DNA of 64,000 nucleotides from Macrotrachela quadricornifera (lineage: Eukaryota > Rotifera > Eurotatoria > Philodinida > Philodinidae): NCBI GenBank assembly GCA_022393335.1, contig JAJEKB010021117.1, positions 179,983 to 243,982 on the forward strand. The letters are read 5' to 3'. Both the position numbers and the translations under genes were made by a program. The notes under the pieces are model-generated. The model searched no databases. It saw only the letters and a program-made list of their open reading frames with translations, and was not told the DNA's origin. This document shows, piece by piece, positions 36,414 through 47,300 of the stretch (the first letter of the stretch is position 1; each line of letters begins with the position of its first letter).

Positions 36414-36625
36414 TTTCATGTCTTCTATCTTCAGCATGCCTGGTTTGCAAAGGTTTGCCTGAAACCTCCCTCAGGCTAACGGAAAAAAATTTTTTTTACA
36501 TACCATTACGTGTCCCAGTCTTGGCTACACAACACCGAAAACCCGACCTCAAAAGTTATTACCATTCTCGAGTTATTCAACTTACAATCACTCGCCTTCT
36601 ATTTTGAAATGGATAGTAGTGTTTT
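36414..36625 (+). repeat. Dispersed ~215-bp repeat, partner of 12410-12630
   Basis: Same repeat as at 12410-12630, in opposite orientation and 24 kb away; landmarks are given there. It abuts the MULE-like remnant on the left and a minisatellite on the right. Confidence 0.75.
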
Positions 36626-36629
36626 TATT

Positions 36630-36885
36630 CTTCTTCAATTATTGCTTCTTAGTCATAGCTTGTTACATCACTTGATCATATTGTTTTATAGCCACGATCT
36701 GTTGTTGTACTATAAACTATTGTTTAATCATTACGGTTTAATTTTGTATCTACCAATACTCTTCCAACATCACAACCTAACGTTTCATCTAGTGCTATTA
36801 TTTCATCACCGTGATTTGATGTTGCACCTAAGATTGTTGTTTCACCACCACCACCTGATGTTGCATCGGAGAACTATGTAATGCT
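36630..36885 (+). repeat. Minisatellite, ~36-40-bp unit, about six copies
   Basis: Units of the type TTGTTTCACCACCACCACCT followed by GATGTTGCATC recur with growing divergence toward the left. The His/Leu-rich open frame across it is a repeat artefact. Confidence 0.65.
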
Positions 36886-36903
36886 GTAATTAAACGTCGT
36901 GAT

Positions 36904-37661
36904 ATGGCATCTCAGCTAGATACTACTACTACTACTAGTATTGATCCTGAACGTATTTTATGGCTTAGGAGAAAATTTTATGATGAAATTGAAGTGGAAA
37001 TAAAAATAGTGGATTTATTATTAAATCACTTGAGAACTTCCCAGGTCAAAACTATCCCGTCGTAAACGACCATATACGGACCGTATACGACTGTCGTGGC
37101 CGTATTTTGCCGTAAATCAGCGTATTACCTGTCTCAGTATTACGACCGTATTTCTCTGTATCGTTTACGGAGAAATACGATCATTTACAGACACAAGGAA
37201 ATGATTGCAATCATCATCGTAGATACCACCTTACACTTTGTCAGTCATAGGTCGTTCACGACCTAAAACGATCTATTTACTAACACTGTTCTCAATGGGA
37301 AACGACTGTATACCTTCGTATACGACACGGAGAAATACGATCGTAATACTGAGACAGGCAATACGCCAAAATACGGCGAAACACGATCGTATATGGGAAC
37401 GTAAACGCTCGTTTACGAGCGTATACGAATTGCGTATTCATCGACCTGGGTTATGGTGAATATGATCCTTATTTAATACATTAAAACAACTTTTGTTTTA
37501 GATGATAAGGCAACATCAACAACTGCACTATCTACAGGTTCAACAACAACTACATCATCGACAGTGAGTGTGTCAACTTATTTTGCTGCTCTATTATTTT
37601 CTTTTTTTTTCAGTCAACAACTGTTGTTCAAGATGAAAAATCGGAGGAATCTGTTGATTAA
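36904..37661 (+). pseudogene. Small Ser/Thr-rich gene split by a MITE
   Basis: From ATG 36904 the frame reads MASQLDTTTTTTSIDPERIL and WLRRKFYDEIEVEIKIVDLL up to 37039, where a 411-bp MITE interrupts it. Past the MITE, dropping one copy of a TT duplication gives TAT G, a donor at 37456 (GTGAAT) and an acceptor at 37501. The exon 37502-37563 follows (DKATSTTALSTGSTTTTSST), then a 50-bp intron and the last exon 37614-37661, ending EKSEESVD and TAA. Phases fit only if the MITE is ignored. The predicted empty-site protein is about 83 residues, unrecognised, with a helical first half and a Ser/Thr-rich acidic tail. The frame is also open for 13 codons before the ATG, so the true start may lie upstream. 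Confidence 0.5.
37040..37450. mobile_element. 411-bp MITE with CCCAGGTC ends and CGTA-rich inverted arms
   Basis: Ends are CCCAGGTC...GACCTGGG with TT on both sides. Inside, arms pair inversely over 100 bp or more, for example CCTGTCTCAGTATTACGACC with CGTATTTCTC against the complement of GAGAAATACGATCGTAATAC and TGAGACAGG. The sequence is packed with CGTATACG and CGTAAACG motifs and is much richer in CpG than its surroundings. No coding capacity. Confidence 0.75.
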
Positions 37662-38251
37662 GATGAAGATAAAAAGAAAAAAAACTCACCAATATAATAA
37701 TACTTGATGGTGAAGTGCCATAAACATCATTACATATCAAAATAATCTTTGTTCTCAAAAAAATGATCAGCAACTGGACGAGCCCATAATTCTCTTATCT
37801 GTATATAACTATATTCGTATTACTTTCTCAGTTTACGGCTGAGTAAATCGATTCTCGATGAACGTCACTTGCTTCATCCTAATCGCAGCATTTGTTTTAT
37901 GAGAAATATTCTATATAAGAAGTATCTTCTGTTTGAAAAGAGAATAATAAGTTGACCGATAGATCATTTTAAAGAAGCTCCATCGAAAAATATCAGACAA
38001 AATGAAAAATATCATCACCTATTCGATGGTCAAACAGACTGAACAAATTTAAAATGAATTGAGACATATTTGATGTTCTTATCGGAAAATATTAATTCTA
38101 TTGGTTAGTTGGTTTTGAATTAGTCTAGCCTGTTTGTTACTTTCATTGTAGAAAAACATGACGGCATCGAATATTTATTCGTTCTCATTCTTGTAGACGA
38201 TAATGAGAAAATACAAGAATGTATATATATACATATCGTATATAGATTGAG
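37662..38251. other. Intergenic upstream of the F-box gene
   Basis: Nothing coding. A TATATATATACATAT run lies about 30 bases before the F-box gene start and could serve as a promoter element. Confidence 0.45.
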
Positions 38252-40007
38252 ATGAACACATTGTATAGATACAACATGAACAATCATTTCAATATATTGG
38301 ATATACCTGATGAAATTTTATTTCTTATTTTTAAAAAACTTAATATGGTTGATGTTTTTTATTCACTAATGGATGTTAACCAACGATTTAATCGTTTAAT
38401 ATTTGATCCACTTTACATTGAAGATGTTAATATGACTATAATGGTGAACATCAATTCGTTATACAATCAAACTTCTTTAATAGATCCTCAAATTGTCTCA
38501 AGAATATGTAGAAAAATCTTATCTCGAATTCATTCACAAGTACATAAACTCACCATTGAAGAATATTTAATGAAACAAATTCTTGCTTTGAATAATTATC
38601 CTCGACTTTATTCATTATCACTTATCAATTTTCAAGATGACATACTTTATGAATATTTAACAGGTATAGTATTTGATCTTGTTCATTAGAATTAAAACAT
38701 ACTAATTATCTTTTTTTTTAAAGATAATTTTATTCTTCGGAATCTTCTTACTAGACAAATAACACATCTTAATATTGATATAAAAAAGCTAAATGAAGAC
38801 AATTCAATAATAATTTCAAAGATTTTTGAATTAATCTTACATTTATGTAAAAAATTAATGGTTTTGAATTTTTGCGATATGTTTCGTAGACGAAAATGTG
38901 TGATTCCTGTTTATTATATGATAGGGAACAGTTATACACCTTCTACTTTAATCAAATTAAAAATCAATGTTTCAACTTTAGCTGATTGTCTTTATTTGCT
39001 TGATGGACCTCTCGTTTGTTTATCAACATTATTTGTTAATGTGAGCTTTATTTATGATCCACATATATTAATAGATTTAGATCCAATAGTAAGTAGAATT
39101 TCAATGATCATATTTCATGAAAAAAAATCTAGCAAAGCAAGTGAATGACATATTAATTTTATGTTTGTTTTAGAAAAAACTTCCCAAATTGAAATGTTTT
39201 TCACTTAGCTCGTTTAGTTATACATTTGAATATGATACTCTAATTGTTCCATTACTTTGTCGAATGATAAATCTTGAAGAATTGAAATTACATCTAAAAA
39301 TAGGAAGATCTGATTCGACTTATATCGATGGTGATCAATTATATAATCAATTTCTTATTTATATGACACAATTGAATAAATTTACATTTTATATTAAGAC
39401 ACATGTTTCGCTGGAGAACTTTATATTTGAACTTCCAACGAATGAAGATATTCAACGTAGTTTCATTGGAAGAGGATATCAACAAGTAGCTTCATATATT
39501 TATACAGAATCATTTCCGTGTGGAAATGTATGCATTATTTATTCACTTCCGTATGACTTCGAATATTTTGTTGATCTGAACAATTCGTTTCAAGGTGGCA
39601 TGTTTGATAAAGTTCGAGAATTGAAAATGTTTGATATAATTCCTTTTGAACATAAATTATTTAAATTAATCTCTCAAGCGTTCAATTTTCTTGAATTCTT
39701 ACATATAAGTAATTATTATCCCCGAAATGGCAACCAGCATTCATCAACGGTAATCACATTTCCGTATCTGACATATTTGAATTTAAAAGCTGCACATATA
39801 GATTACGTGAAACAATTTCTTTTCAAACAAAATACGTATCTACCTCGTTTGTTGAATCTTTCCATGAGCTATAATTCACTCATAATAATAACAAATAATT
39901 TTACCAATGATGCAATGCTTTTTAACTTCGATAAATTGAAAAGCCTTGATCTATGTCAGGCATTTGTTCGTCCAGAAAACTTTCATGAATATTTTCCTTT
40001 GTTATAA
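38252..40007 (+). CDS. F-box protein with leucine-rich C-terminal region
   Basis: Exons 38252-38663, 38724-39088 and 39174-40007 give a 536-residue protein. The F-box is near the N-terminus: HFNILDIPDEILFLIFKKLN, then MVDVFYSLMDVNQRFNRLIF (about residues 10-50), expected to bind SKP1 in an SCF ubiquitin ligase. The rest has irregular leucine-rich strings such as LLTRQITHLNIDIKKLN, LPKLKCFSLSSFSY, MINLEELKLHL and LRHLS-like FDKLKSLDLCQAF, likely a substrate-binding surface. Introns are 60 and 85 bp. ATG 38252 is used; a second in-frame ATG at 38276 also precedes the F-box. Divergent F-box families of this type are abundant in bdelloids (background knowledge). AATAAA overlaps the region just after the stop. 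Confidence 0.85.
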
Positions 40008-40412
40008 ATTGTTTGAATAAAAGAAAACAATATTTTTTTATTTATTCTACACTACAAGAAAAGAATACGAAAATAATCAAAAGCTATTGCACTTCAAAAT
40101 GTGATAACATGATATTCAAACTTATATTAGCGAGAAATTCTATGAAACAAATAGTATTTGTACTTTATTCCATTTATTTCTTGTCCCTGAGCTTAGTGAC
40201 AAATATTAAATATGGATCGGAAAATTAAAATTGCAAATAACTGAATAGACGTGATATTTATTATTATGCGAACTGTATCATTAGATGACAATAGATTTCT
40301 AAACAACATTATTAATTAATCATTTTTACTTGAGTCTAATTGATTTATAATTAAGATAAAATATGATAACACAAACATTTTCATTATTTTGATAAATTCA
40401 CCTGTACGTGTT
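40008..40412. other. Spacer between the F-box gene and the LDLa/EGF pseudogene
   Basis: AT-rich; a chance frame at 40013-40228 has no features. Confidence 0.45.
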
Positions 40413-41430
40413 AACCTAGAAAAAAAAACTTGGATAAATCTCAATTAGAAGTAATATTATTCTATAATCATATATGTGTCTCAATTGAGAAAAATCAATT
40501 AATGTGTTTGCCGACAGAAAAGGTGAATGATGGTATTATAGATTGTCTTGGTGGTGCTGATGAACCAACATTATGTCGAATGAACAATATTGAAGACTTT
40601 AAATCATTTGATTGTGAAAGTTTGTACGGACCAGATGAACACTGTATTAGTTACATATACATATGTGATCAATTGAACTATTGCGTGAATGAAGAAAATG
40701 AAAGAGCTTTTAAGACTAATGATTTCGTAAGTTTTAATAAACGTGGAGGTATTTGCAGACATTTTGCAAAAATTGTGGTTATCGATGGAAACCATATTTC
40801 ACACTTGACCGAATTCATAATTCAGTTGATCAAGATATGTTTTATAAACGTGTTTATATACCAATCAAGTACATTTTCATCAATTTTTACCTTGATAAAC
40901 AACGATGTCATCGTAAAATTGAAGCAGAAATCGGTATAGATAAACAAAAGAATTTCTCGGAAGATATATGTTTTTGTCCACCAAGTTATTATGGTTAACA
41001 TTGTCAATATCAAAATGGACGTGTTAGTCTTACATTACAATTTCGTGCTCCATTTCTTGTTTCTATTGATTTATTAAATAAGAATTCTTATTTAACTTCT
41101 ATGAAAACTAAATATCTCCCATTAATAACAATAAATAAAACATTAAATCCATCCGATCGATGTCGAGATATGTCCGAATTGTTAAATGAAACAATGATTA
41201 ATTCTTTATATCTTCGTCGAATAAAATTTTATCATTCTTTATGTAAAATAAATACATCATTAATATGTTTTTCTGATAAATTCATTTCTGTTTATGTCAA
41301 AAACATGATCTACAATGTGTAGCGAATTGTTTTGAATTTGATCATAAAATGAATTTAAATTGTTTTGGACAAAGTCAATATCAAAATAAAGGACAATGTT
41401 ATCAAGAATTCTTGATCTGTTGTCGCTAGT
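40413..41430 (+). pseudogene. Decayed LDLa/EGF-domain receptor-like gene
   Basis: No start codon fits. The first frame carries an LDL-receptor class A-like piece, QLMCLPTEKVNDGIIDCLGG with ADEPTLCR. A frame change near 40755-40800 leads to VDQDMFYKRVYIPIKY-type sequence and an EGF-like motif, DICFCPPSYYG, where a TAA (40996-40998) precedes HCQYQNGRVSLTLQFRAPF. The same frame continues to FYHSLCKINTSLICFSD. Another shift near 41280 gives HFCLCQKHDLQCVANCFEFD, then HKMNLNCFGQSQYQNKGQCY, and the final stop at 41428-41430. With two frameshifts and a nonsense codon it cannot make the full protein. The domain order matches a large extracellular-receptor family I associate with bdelloid rotifers. 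Confidence 0.7.
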
Positions 41431-42201
41431 CAACTATCTCTTAACGAATTCCTCGAAGAATTCTGACAGGAATTTCTTATGAATTTACGAGGAAGTCAAG
41501 AAATTTCTTGGAATTTATGCGCGAGTTAAGGAAAGCTTCTGAAGATCTGTGAGAAACTCTTCAAGAATATATAATGAGACTTACGATGACTATAAGCGAT
41601 CGTTTACAATGTTTTATCATAGTATCCATCCCTTATCAACTCTCATTATAAAAGTTCCTTGAAGTTCCCGGGAATTTATAATAGAGATTCTCTTGAGGAT
41701 CAGAAGTGATTGTGGAACTTTCCAGAGACTCTTTACGAGAGAATTGACTAAGAATAATTTTGATTTTAAGATAAAAAAAAGCTTTGTAAAAGAATAACGA
41801 AATAAAGACTGTTGTTTTAAATGATGATAGTTCGTTTTATTATTGATATATAATTTTTTTTACATCGACTGTGGCTCGTTTCATATTGTTATTTCTTATT
41901 CGCGGTTATAGGACTAAGTCGTGAGTCATGCAGTTTCTTTTATCATTTAAACAACGTTCACCTATTTGTATTTTATGTATTAAAGATTTGAATGATAAAA
42001 ATACAATCTTATCTAAATCATAATCATCTGCATTTTCTTATAGTCATTTGATATATGATGAAATTTGTACTAATCGTCTTTGAGTATTTGTTAATGAATC
42101 TCAAACTTAAATGAAATGTATTCGATATATAAAAATAAAAAATCCAAATTGATATTCAAGATTCGATTCAATCAAGAAAATTATTAATAAATAAATTAAT
42201 A
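41431..42201. other. Intergenic with dense GAA/TTC motifs
   Basis: Between 41440 and 41740 short inverted GAATTC/GGAATTTC/GAAGAATTC strings are unusually frequent, forming a loose GAAnnTTC pattern. The remainder is AT-rich. No coding exon. Confidence 0.4.
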
Positions 42202-42297
42202 TCAGTACTTCTTCAGAACACGCACATCCTATATATACATTGGCTGGCACAACAACGAGTGAGGGAAAAGCGATGTGTATTCTGAAGAAGTATTGAC
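42202..42297. repeat. Small foldback hairpin, ~28-bp arms
   Basis: TCAGTACTTCTTCAGAACAC with GCACATC on the left pairs with GATGTGTATTCTGAAGAAGT with ATTGA on the right around a ~40-base loop. Probably a small MITE remnant. Confidence 0.7.
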
Positions 42298-42792
42298 TTT
42301 CTCGAGCATTCATCAAAATTAGTTTTTGTTTCAAAAACAAAATTCTTTTTTTTCTTATTTATTTTTGAAAAGAACATAAAGAATAATTTGTTTTTGCTCC
42401 TTTTAGATTGATTATCTTTTATTTAAACAATAACATTGATTTCTAAGGTAAATTAATTATTGAGATAAATATTAAGATAATTATTTGTCTTTTCTTAAAA
42501 TTTCACAAGAATACACATCACAGTTCTATTGTATGATATTTAAACGTATAAATTGCTCGTTTTCTCATCTTATCTAGTTTTTAACCATACTTAGATCACT
42601 TCAAACTCAGTTCAATTTTTTTTTGTTACTAATTATTTAATACAATATTTATATACTATAGTTTTTATAAAAACTATTTAATTAATATACATAATCAAAA
42701 TATGTCATGATTTATATTACTGATAAATCCAGTAGATATTCGAAAAATAAGAAAAAATCATTCATTTTAATTTTCCCTTTTTGTGATTTGTT
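42298..42792. other. AT-rich spacer
   Basis: Nothing recognised. Confidence 0.45.
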
Positions 42793-43139
42793 AATAACGG
42801 GTGACTCATAATAGATAGCTACACTTTGCATTGCATTTTTTACTTTTAAAATATGTATTATTAAAAAAACAAAACATATTACGAGATGCAGCCTAAGAAG
42901 CTCTACAGTTTGCACAAAGTAGTTTATTTTATACATGAAATACGTAAAAAGGAATTTCTCGTTCATGTTGACAAAAATTGGTTATATATAGTTTTCATAA
43001 GAAAAAATATATAATTAAAATAGGCGAGTTTTTCATGCTGCATCTCGTAGTGCATTTTGTTTTTTTAATAATACATATTTTGAAAGTAAAAAATGCAATG
43101 CAAAGTGCGATCATTTATTATGAGTCAGTCGTTATTAGC
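42793..43139. repeat. Palindromic element, family A copy 2
   Basis: Arms at 42793-42905 and 43025-43139 pair inversely: GACTCATAATAGATAG, TTTGCATTGCATTTTTTACT, ATGTATTATTAAAAAAACAA and TACGAGATGCAGC all find complements. The loop-side segment AGCTCTACAGTTTGCACAAA resembles AGCTCTACAAACTATAAAGT in the copy at 35.5-36.2 kb. Non-coding; the two short open frames are mirror images of the palindrome. Confidence 0.75.
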
Positions 43140-44340
43140 ATTATTAAATTAATGAAAAATAAAGTAATGTGTATTGAAAGTAAATCATTTTTTGAATCAA
43201 TCGAAAATAATAGTTCGAATTAGTTATGGAAGAATTTTATTTTTCATAATAATATTTGTTTAAAAACTTTGAAATATACGATGAAGGAATCGAACCTTCT
43301 TATATCTGATAATACTAGTTGGCCTTATGTTAGTATGTTCATATAATGTGAAATCATTTAAAACATCAATTTTTTGAATACTCTATTTCCACACTAATAA
43401 GACTGAGTTATTATTAGCTTCGTCATATTTTTTTGGCAATTAATATTAAATTTTCGTAATTTAATTTTACCGAGCTGCTTTTTTTTAATATTATTTTCTT
43501 TCATTGGATACAAAAAAAGAAGGCCGTTTAGAACATTCTGTAGAGTATTTAATCGATATATAGAGACCACCTGTCTACAGTATTTTCTTATTAATAACCT
43601 GAGGATTGTTACCTCAAATTTGCCCTACCAAGGTTTTTCATTTTCCATTGTCATAACAAAATGAAAAATGAAAAATGTCATTCATTGGAAACAAACAAGA
43701 GAAGATAAAGAATGAAGTTTTGTCGTTTTTGATCAATAAAGAAATTAATTTTATTAAAAAATAAAACATTGAACTTCACTTAATCTTTCCTATATTGTGC
43801 AGATCTTTTTTTTTTTATAAATATGCAGAAGGATTACCTTTATTATTTCGAAATTTTCCTATTCGTACATATTTCGTTTTGTAATCGATATTATGCAATA
43901 AAATAAACCAATGATCAAACACATTTATTTTTAGCATCAAGCTGTCCTCGAAAGCATATCGTGGGAATCATCAATGATTTATGATGAAAGCCGTATAATA
44001 TAAAGGTAGATAAGTGAAAACTTGAAGATTTGTTTTTAATTTTCGAAAACAATGACTAAACTTGAAAGAAAATGATTTTTTACTTTATATTATCTTTATA
44101 CTCAACAATAGCATATATTGAAATTTAACTCAGCATTATTTATTATACAATTTATGCTATGAATACTATGTAAATACAAATTTAATTTTTTAAATAAATC
44201 AATTTCATTATGAAACTATGGATTCCGAGCATTCAATTCTATTTATTTATATGAAGATAAATATAAATACGAATAAAACATTTTCATTATTTTTATTTAA
44301 TTAAATTCTTTTTTTTTCTTTCTTTTAGATCTAATTAACT
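43140..44340. other. Intergenic upstream of ABCB9
   Basis: AT-rich. A short box resembling an internal tRNA promoter (GGTTCGATTCC on the minus strand at about 43290) is present without a foldable tRNA. An acceptor-like TTTCTTTTAG lies 13 bases before the ABCB9 start, so a spliced 5' UTR is possible. Confidence 0.45.
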
Positions 44341-47300
44341 ATGCCTAATAATAAATATTTATGTTTAATTCCTGCAATTTATGGAATTATTATGATTTTA
44401 ATTATAACATGTATATTTACACGTGGTTTTACTAATATATCAATAAATTTAATTAATCAATTATATTCCTATGATTATCTTCGAACATATGTTGAACTTT
44501 ATTTTCTTATATTAATTAATTCATTTCTATTTATATTTTATTCATTAATTTTTCTATTAAAATGTTTAAAATATTTAATAAATTATCGATATATTCGATT
44601 AATTCTTATTATATTTCAATTAATTATTTATGGATATTCATTAAGTAAATTTCTTATTTTTTATGAATGGAAAATTGTTCGAAATTCAACATCAACATAT
44701 CAATTAGATCGATTTGATTATTTATCTATTATTTTTATTCCATTATTAACATTAGGAGGAATCATTATATGGACTTTATTTTTTCATATTATTAATATTA
44801 AACATACAAATCAAACAACCGATCCAGAACGACAACCTCTTATTAATGAAACAACAAGACGATCATATACAGAAGAAATAAATCCTTTAGCTGTAGAAGG
44901 TTAAGAAATTTGAAAAGAATATTTTTTTTATAATAATCTTTTATTTGTATAGATGAAAGAACAACAGCTAGATTGACAACTAATGAAAATAATCAAGAAA
45001 ATTCAGAAGTTCAAATCGTACAAAGTCGTAGTTCATGGTGGAGAATAATAAAACTTGGTAGACAAGAATGGAAATTATATATTATAGGTTCTATTTGTTT
45101 ATTAATTGCAGCAACGAGTATGATTATAATATAAAATATTTTTTTAAAAAAAATATATTTTTTCTTTCAGGTGAAATGTTTCAACCATTTTTTTCTGGAC
45201 ATATTATAAGTTCTGTTGTTAATAATGATTGGCATAAATTTCTTATAAATATATTTTGGTATCTTGGTATATCTTTTATTTAGTAAATATCTTTGTTTTA
45301 GTTTTTTTAGTTTAAATATTATATTAAAATAAATATAATTTCTTTGTTTTGTTTTTGTATTTAGTGTAATTACATCTGGTCTTCGTGGATTTATTTTTAC
45401 AATAACAATGGCTAATTTAAATCAACGTCTTCGAAATATAATATTTGCTTGTATTGTTAAACAAGATGTTGAATTTTTTGATGAAACGAAAACAGGTGAA
45501 ATAACATCTCGTCTATCATCGGATATAACAACAGTTGGTGAAGCTGTTTCAGTTAATTTAAATATTTTTTTACGTAGTACTGTTCAAATTGGTAAGTATT
45601 CATTCATAATAAAAATATCGGATGTAGTATAAATAATAGTACCGTTAGTCTTTAGATAATATCATTGCCAATTTTCATGATACATATTTGAGATTAGTCT
45701 CAAAAGATTCTCTGTTCGATTTTCTACAAAATCATATGAACAAATTGACCGATAGAAGAGGCTGACTATGTGATTTCGTAGTACTTTTAATACTCTACTA
45801 TCTGAGGCATAGTTGAAAAGTTTTTATTAAAATCTTTCGAAATCAAAATCTGTTCTGTTGTGGCATCTTCATCAATCTAAATATGGTATATATCGTTTTC
45901 TTTCATATATACTACTGGAGAAAAATAATCGGTAGTTCATGGTGAACTTTTAATTAAATTTCGAAAAACGTGCATTAGAAAGTAGTTGTTTTTGGAGCAT
46001 AACAATACTGATTACCTGTGGTTCTACAGTTACATTCTTCATAAACGTTGTTCATGTCACTTTGTAGAGAATTGAACGGAGAATATTTTGAGACAAAGCT
46101 TAAATCTCTACGATGAAAATTAGCAGAGATACTATCCAAGCACTAACTATAATAGCACAAAAAAAAACCAAAGTTGAAAGACAAAAAGTAAGAAAAACTT
46201 CAGAATAAAGTATTGATTCTATCATTTTCATCTTTGTTCGATCAATGAGCTCAACGCTATACATTTATCAAAGCTCATTATATCTACAAAGCATTTTTTC
46301 CGATACAAATAAACATTAAATATCAAAAATCTACTATTATCTCTGTAGATATTATATAACAGTCATAGTCATGATCACAACTTATACTGGGTTTTTTTAA
46401 ATAACTATTCAACAGTTCAAGCTATAGAGATTGAATTTACAATATTAGGAAGAGTAAGATGAGATGTGTCGATTTATATAAAATTCATTAGCTTTATGAA
46501 TTTGTTGTACAGTTATTTGCAGTCAAATCTCTTATTTTGTGTTTAAATTTTCAAATGGTTGCGTTTTATTTTTCAGTTTTTATCCTTACGTTTTGATGTT
46601 CGAACATAAAAATTTTAGCACAAATGCAGGTCTATTTAGACGATATTTTGATGTTAACTTGTCATGAAAACAGACAATAAATAATGTATATAACTGCAAA
46701 CAATTCTACAGGTCTCTAATGATTAGTATCATATATAATATAAGAATATAAATCAATCAATTAAGTTACTATTACTGTTAAATGTTTCACATATTGCTGC
46801 CGAAGCTGTTATCTAGGAAGAATTTATTTCAAATATTCTTTTAATAGAAATTTCAAAACTTCGAATATATAACATTTAAAAATGGTAAATTTTGAAAAAC
46901 AAAATCATATTCATAATAGTTTTTATAGTATAATTTATAATTGCTTGTTTTGCTGCTCTGGCTAATATGATTAATTAAAGTATATTAAATTATGGATAAC
47001 ATAAATGTTTTTTTTATGTTATTTTTAGTTGGAACAATTGTTATGATGTTAGTATTATCATGGAATTTATTTCTTTTGGCATTAATTACTGGACCATTAG
47101 CATTTGGTACAGCTAAACTTTATGGAGATCTTATGAGTGTACGTATATATAAATTTTATTTTTTAAGAAAAGATAATTTTTTTGTTGTTTTTTTATTATT
47201 ATATAGAAACAACAACAAAAAGTTCAAGATGCATTAGCTGAATCAAATTCTTTAGCTGAAGAAACAATTTCTACTATTCGTACTGTAAAATCTTTTGCAA

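Noticed and set aside
36510..36881. 123-codon His/Leu-rich open frame
   Set aside because: It runs from a dispersed repeat into a minisatellite; the composition comes from repeated CACCACCAC and TTGTTG units, not from selection on protein.
38252..41430. F-box gene and LDLa/EGF piece read as one gene
   Set aside because: The F-box protein has its own stop at 40005-40007, and the downstream piece is in decayed frames with unrelated extracellular domains.
43272..43345. tRNA-like stretch on the minus strand with GAAGG-TTCGATT-CCTTC arm
   Set aside because: The T-arm folds and a weak A-box-like AGGCCAACTAG precedes it, but the A-to-B box distance is too short and no anticodon stem forms. At most a degraded tRNA-derived fragment.
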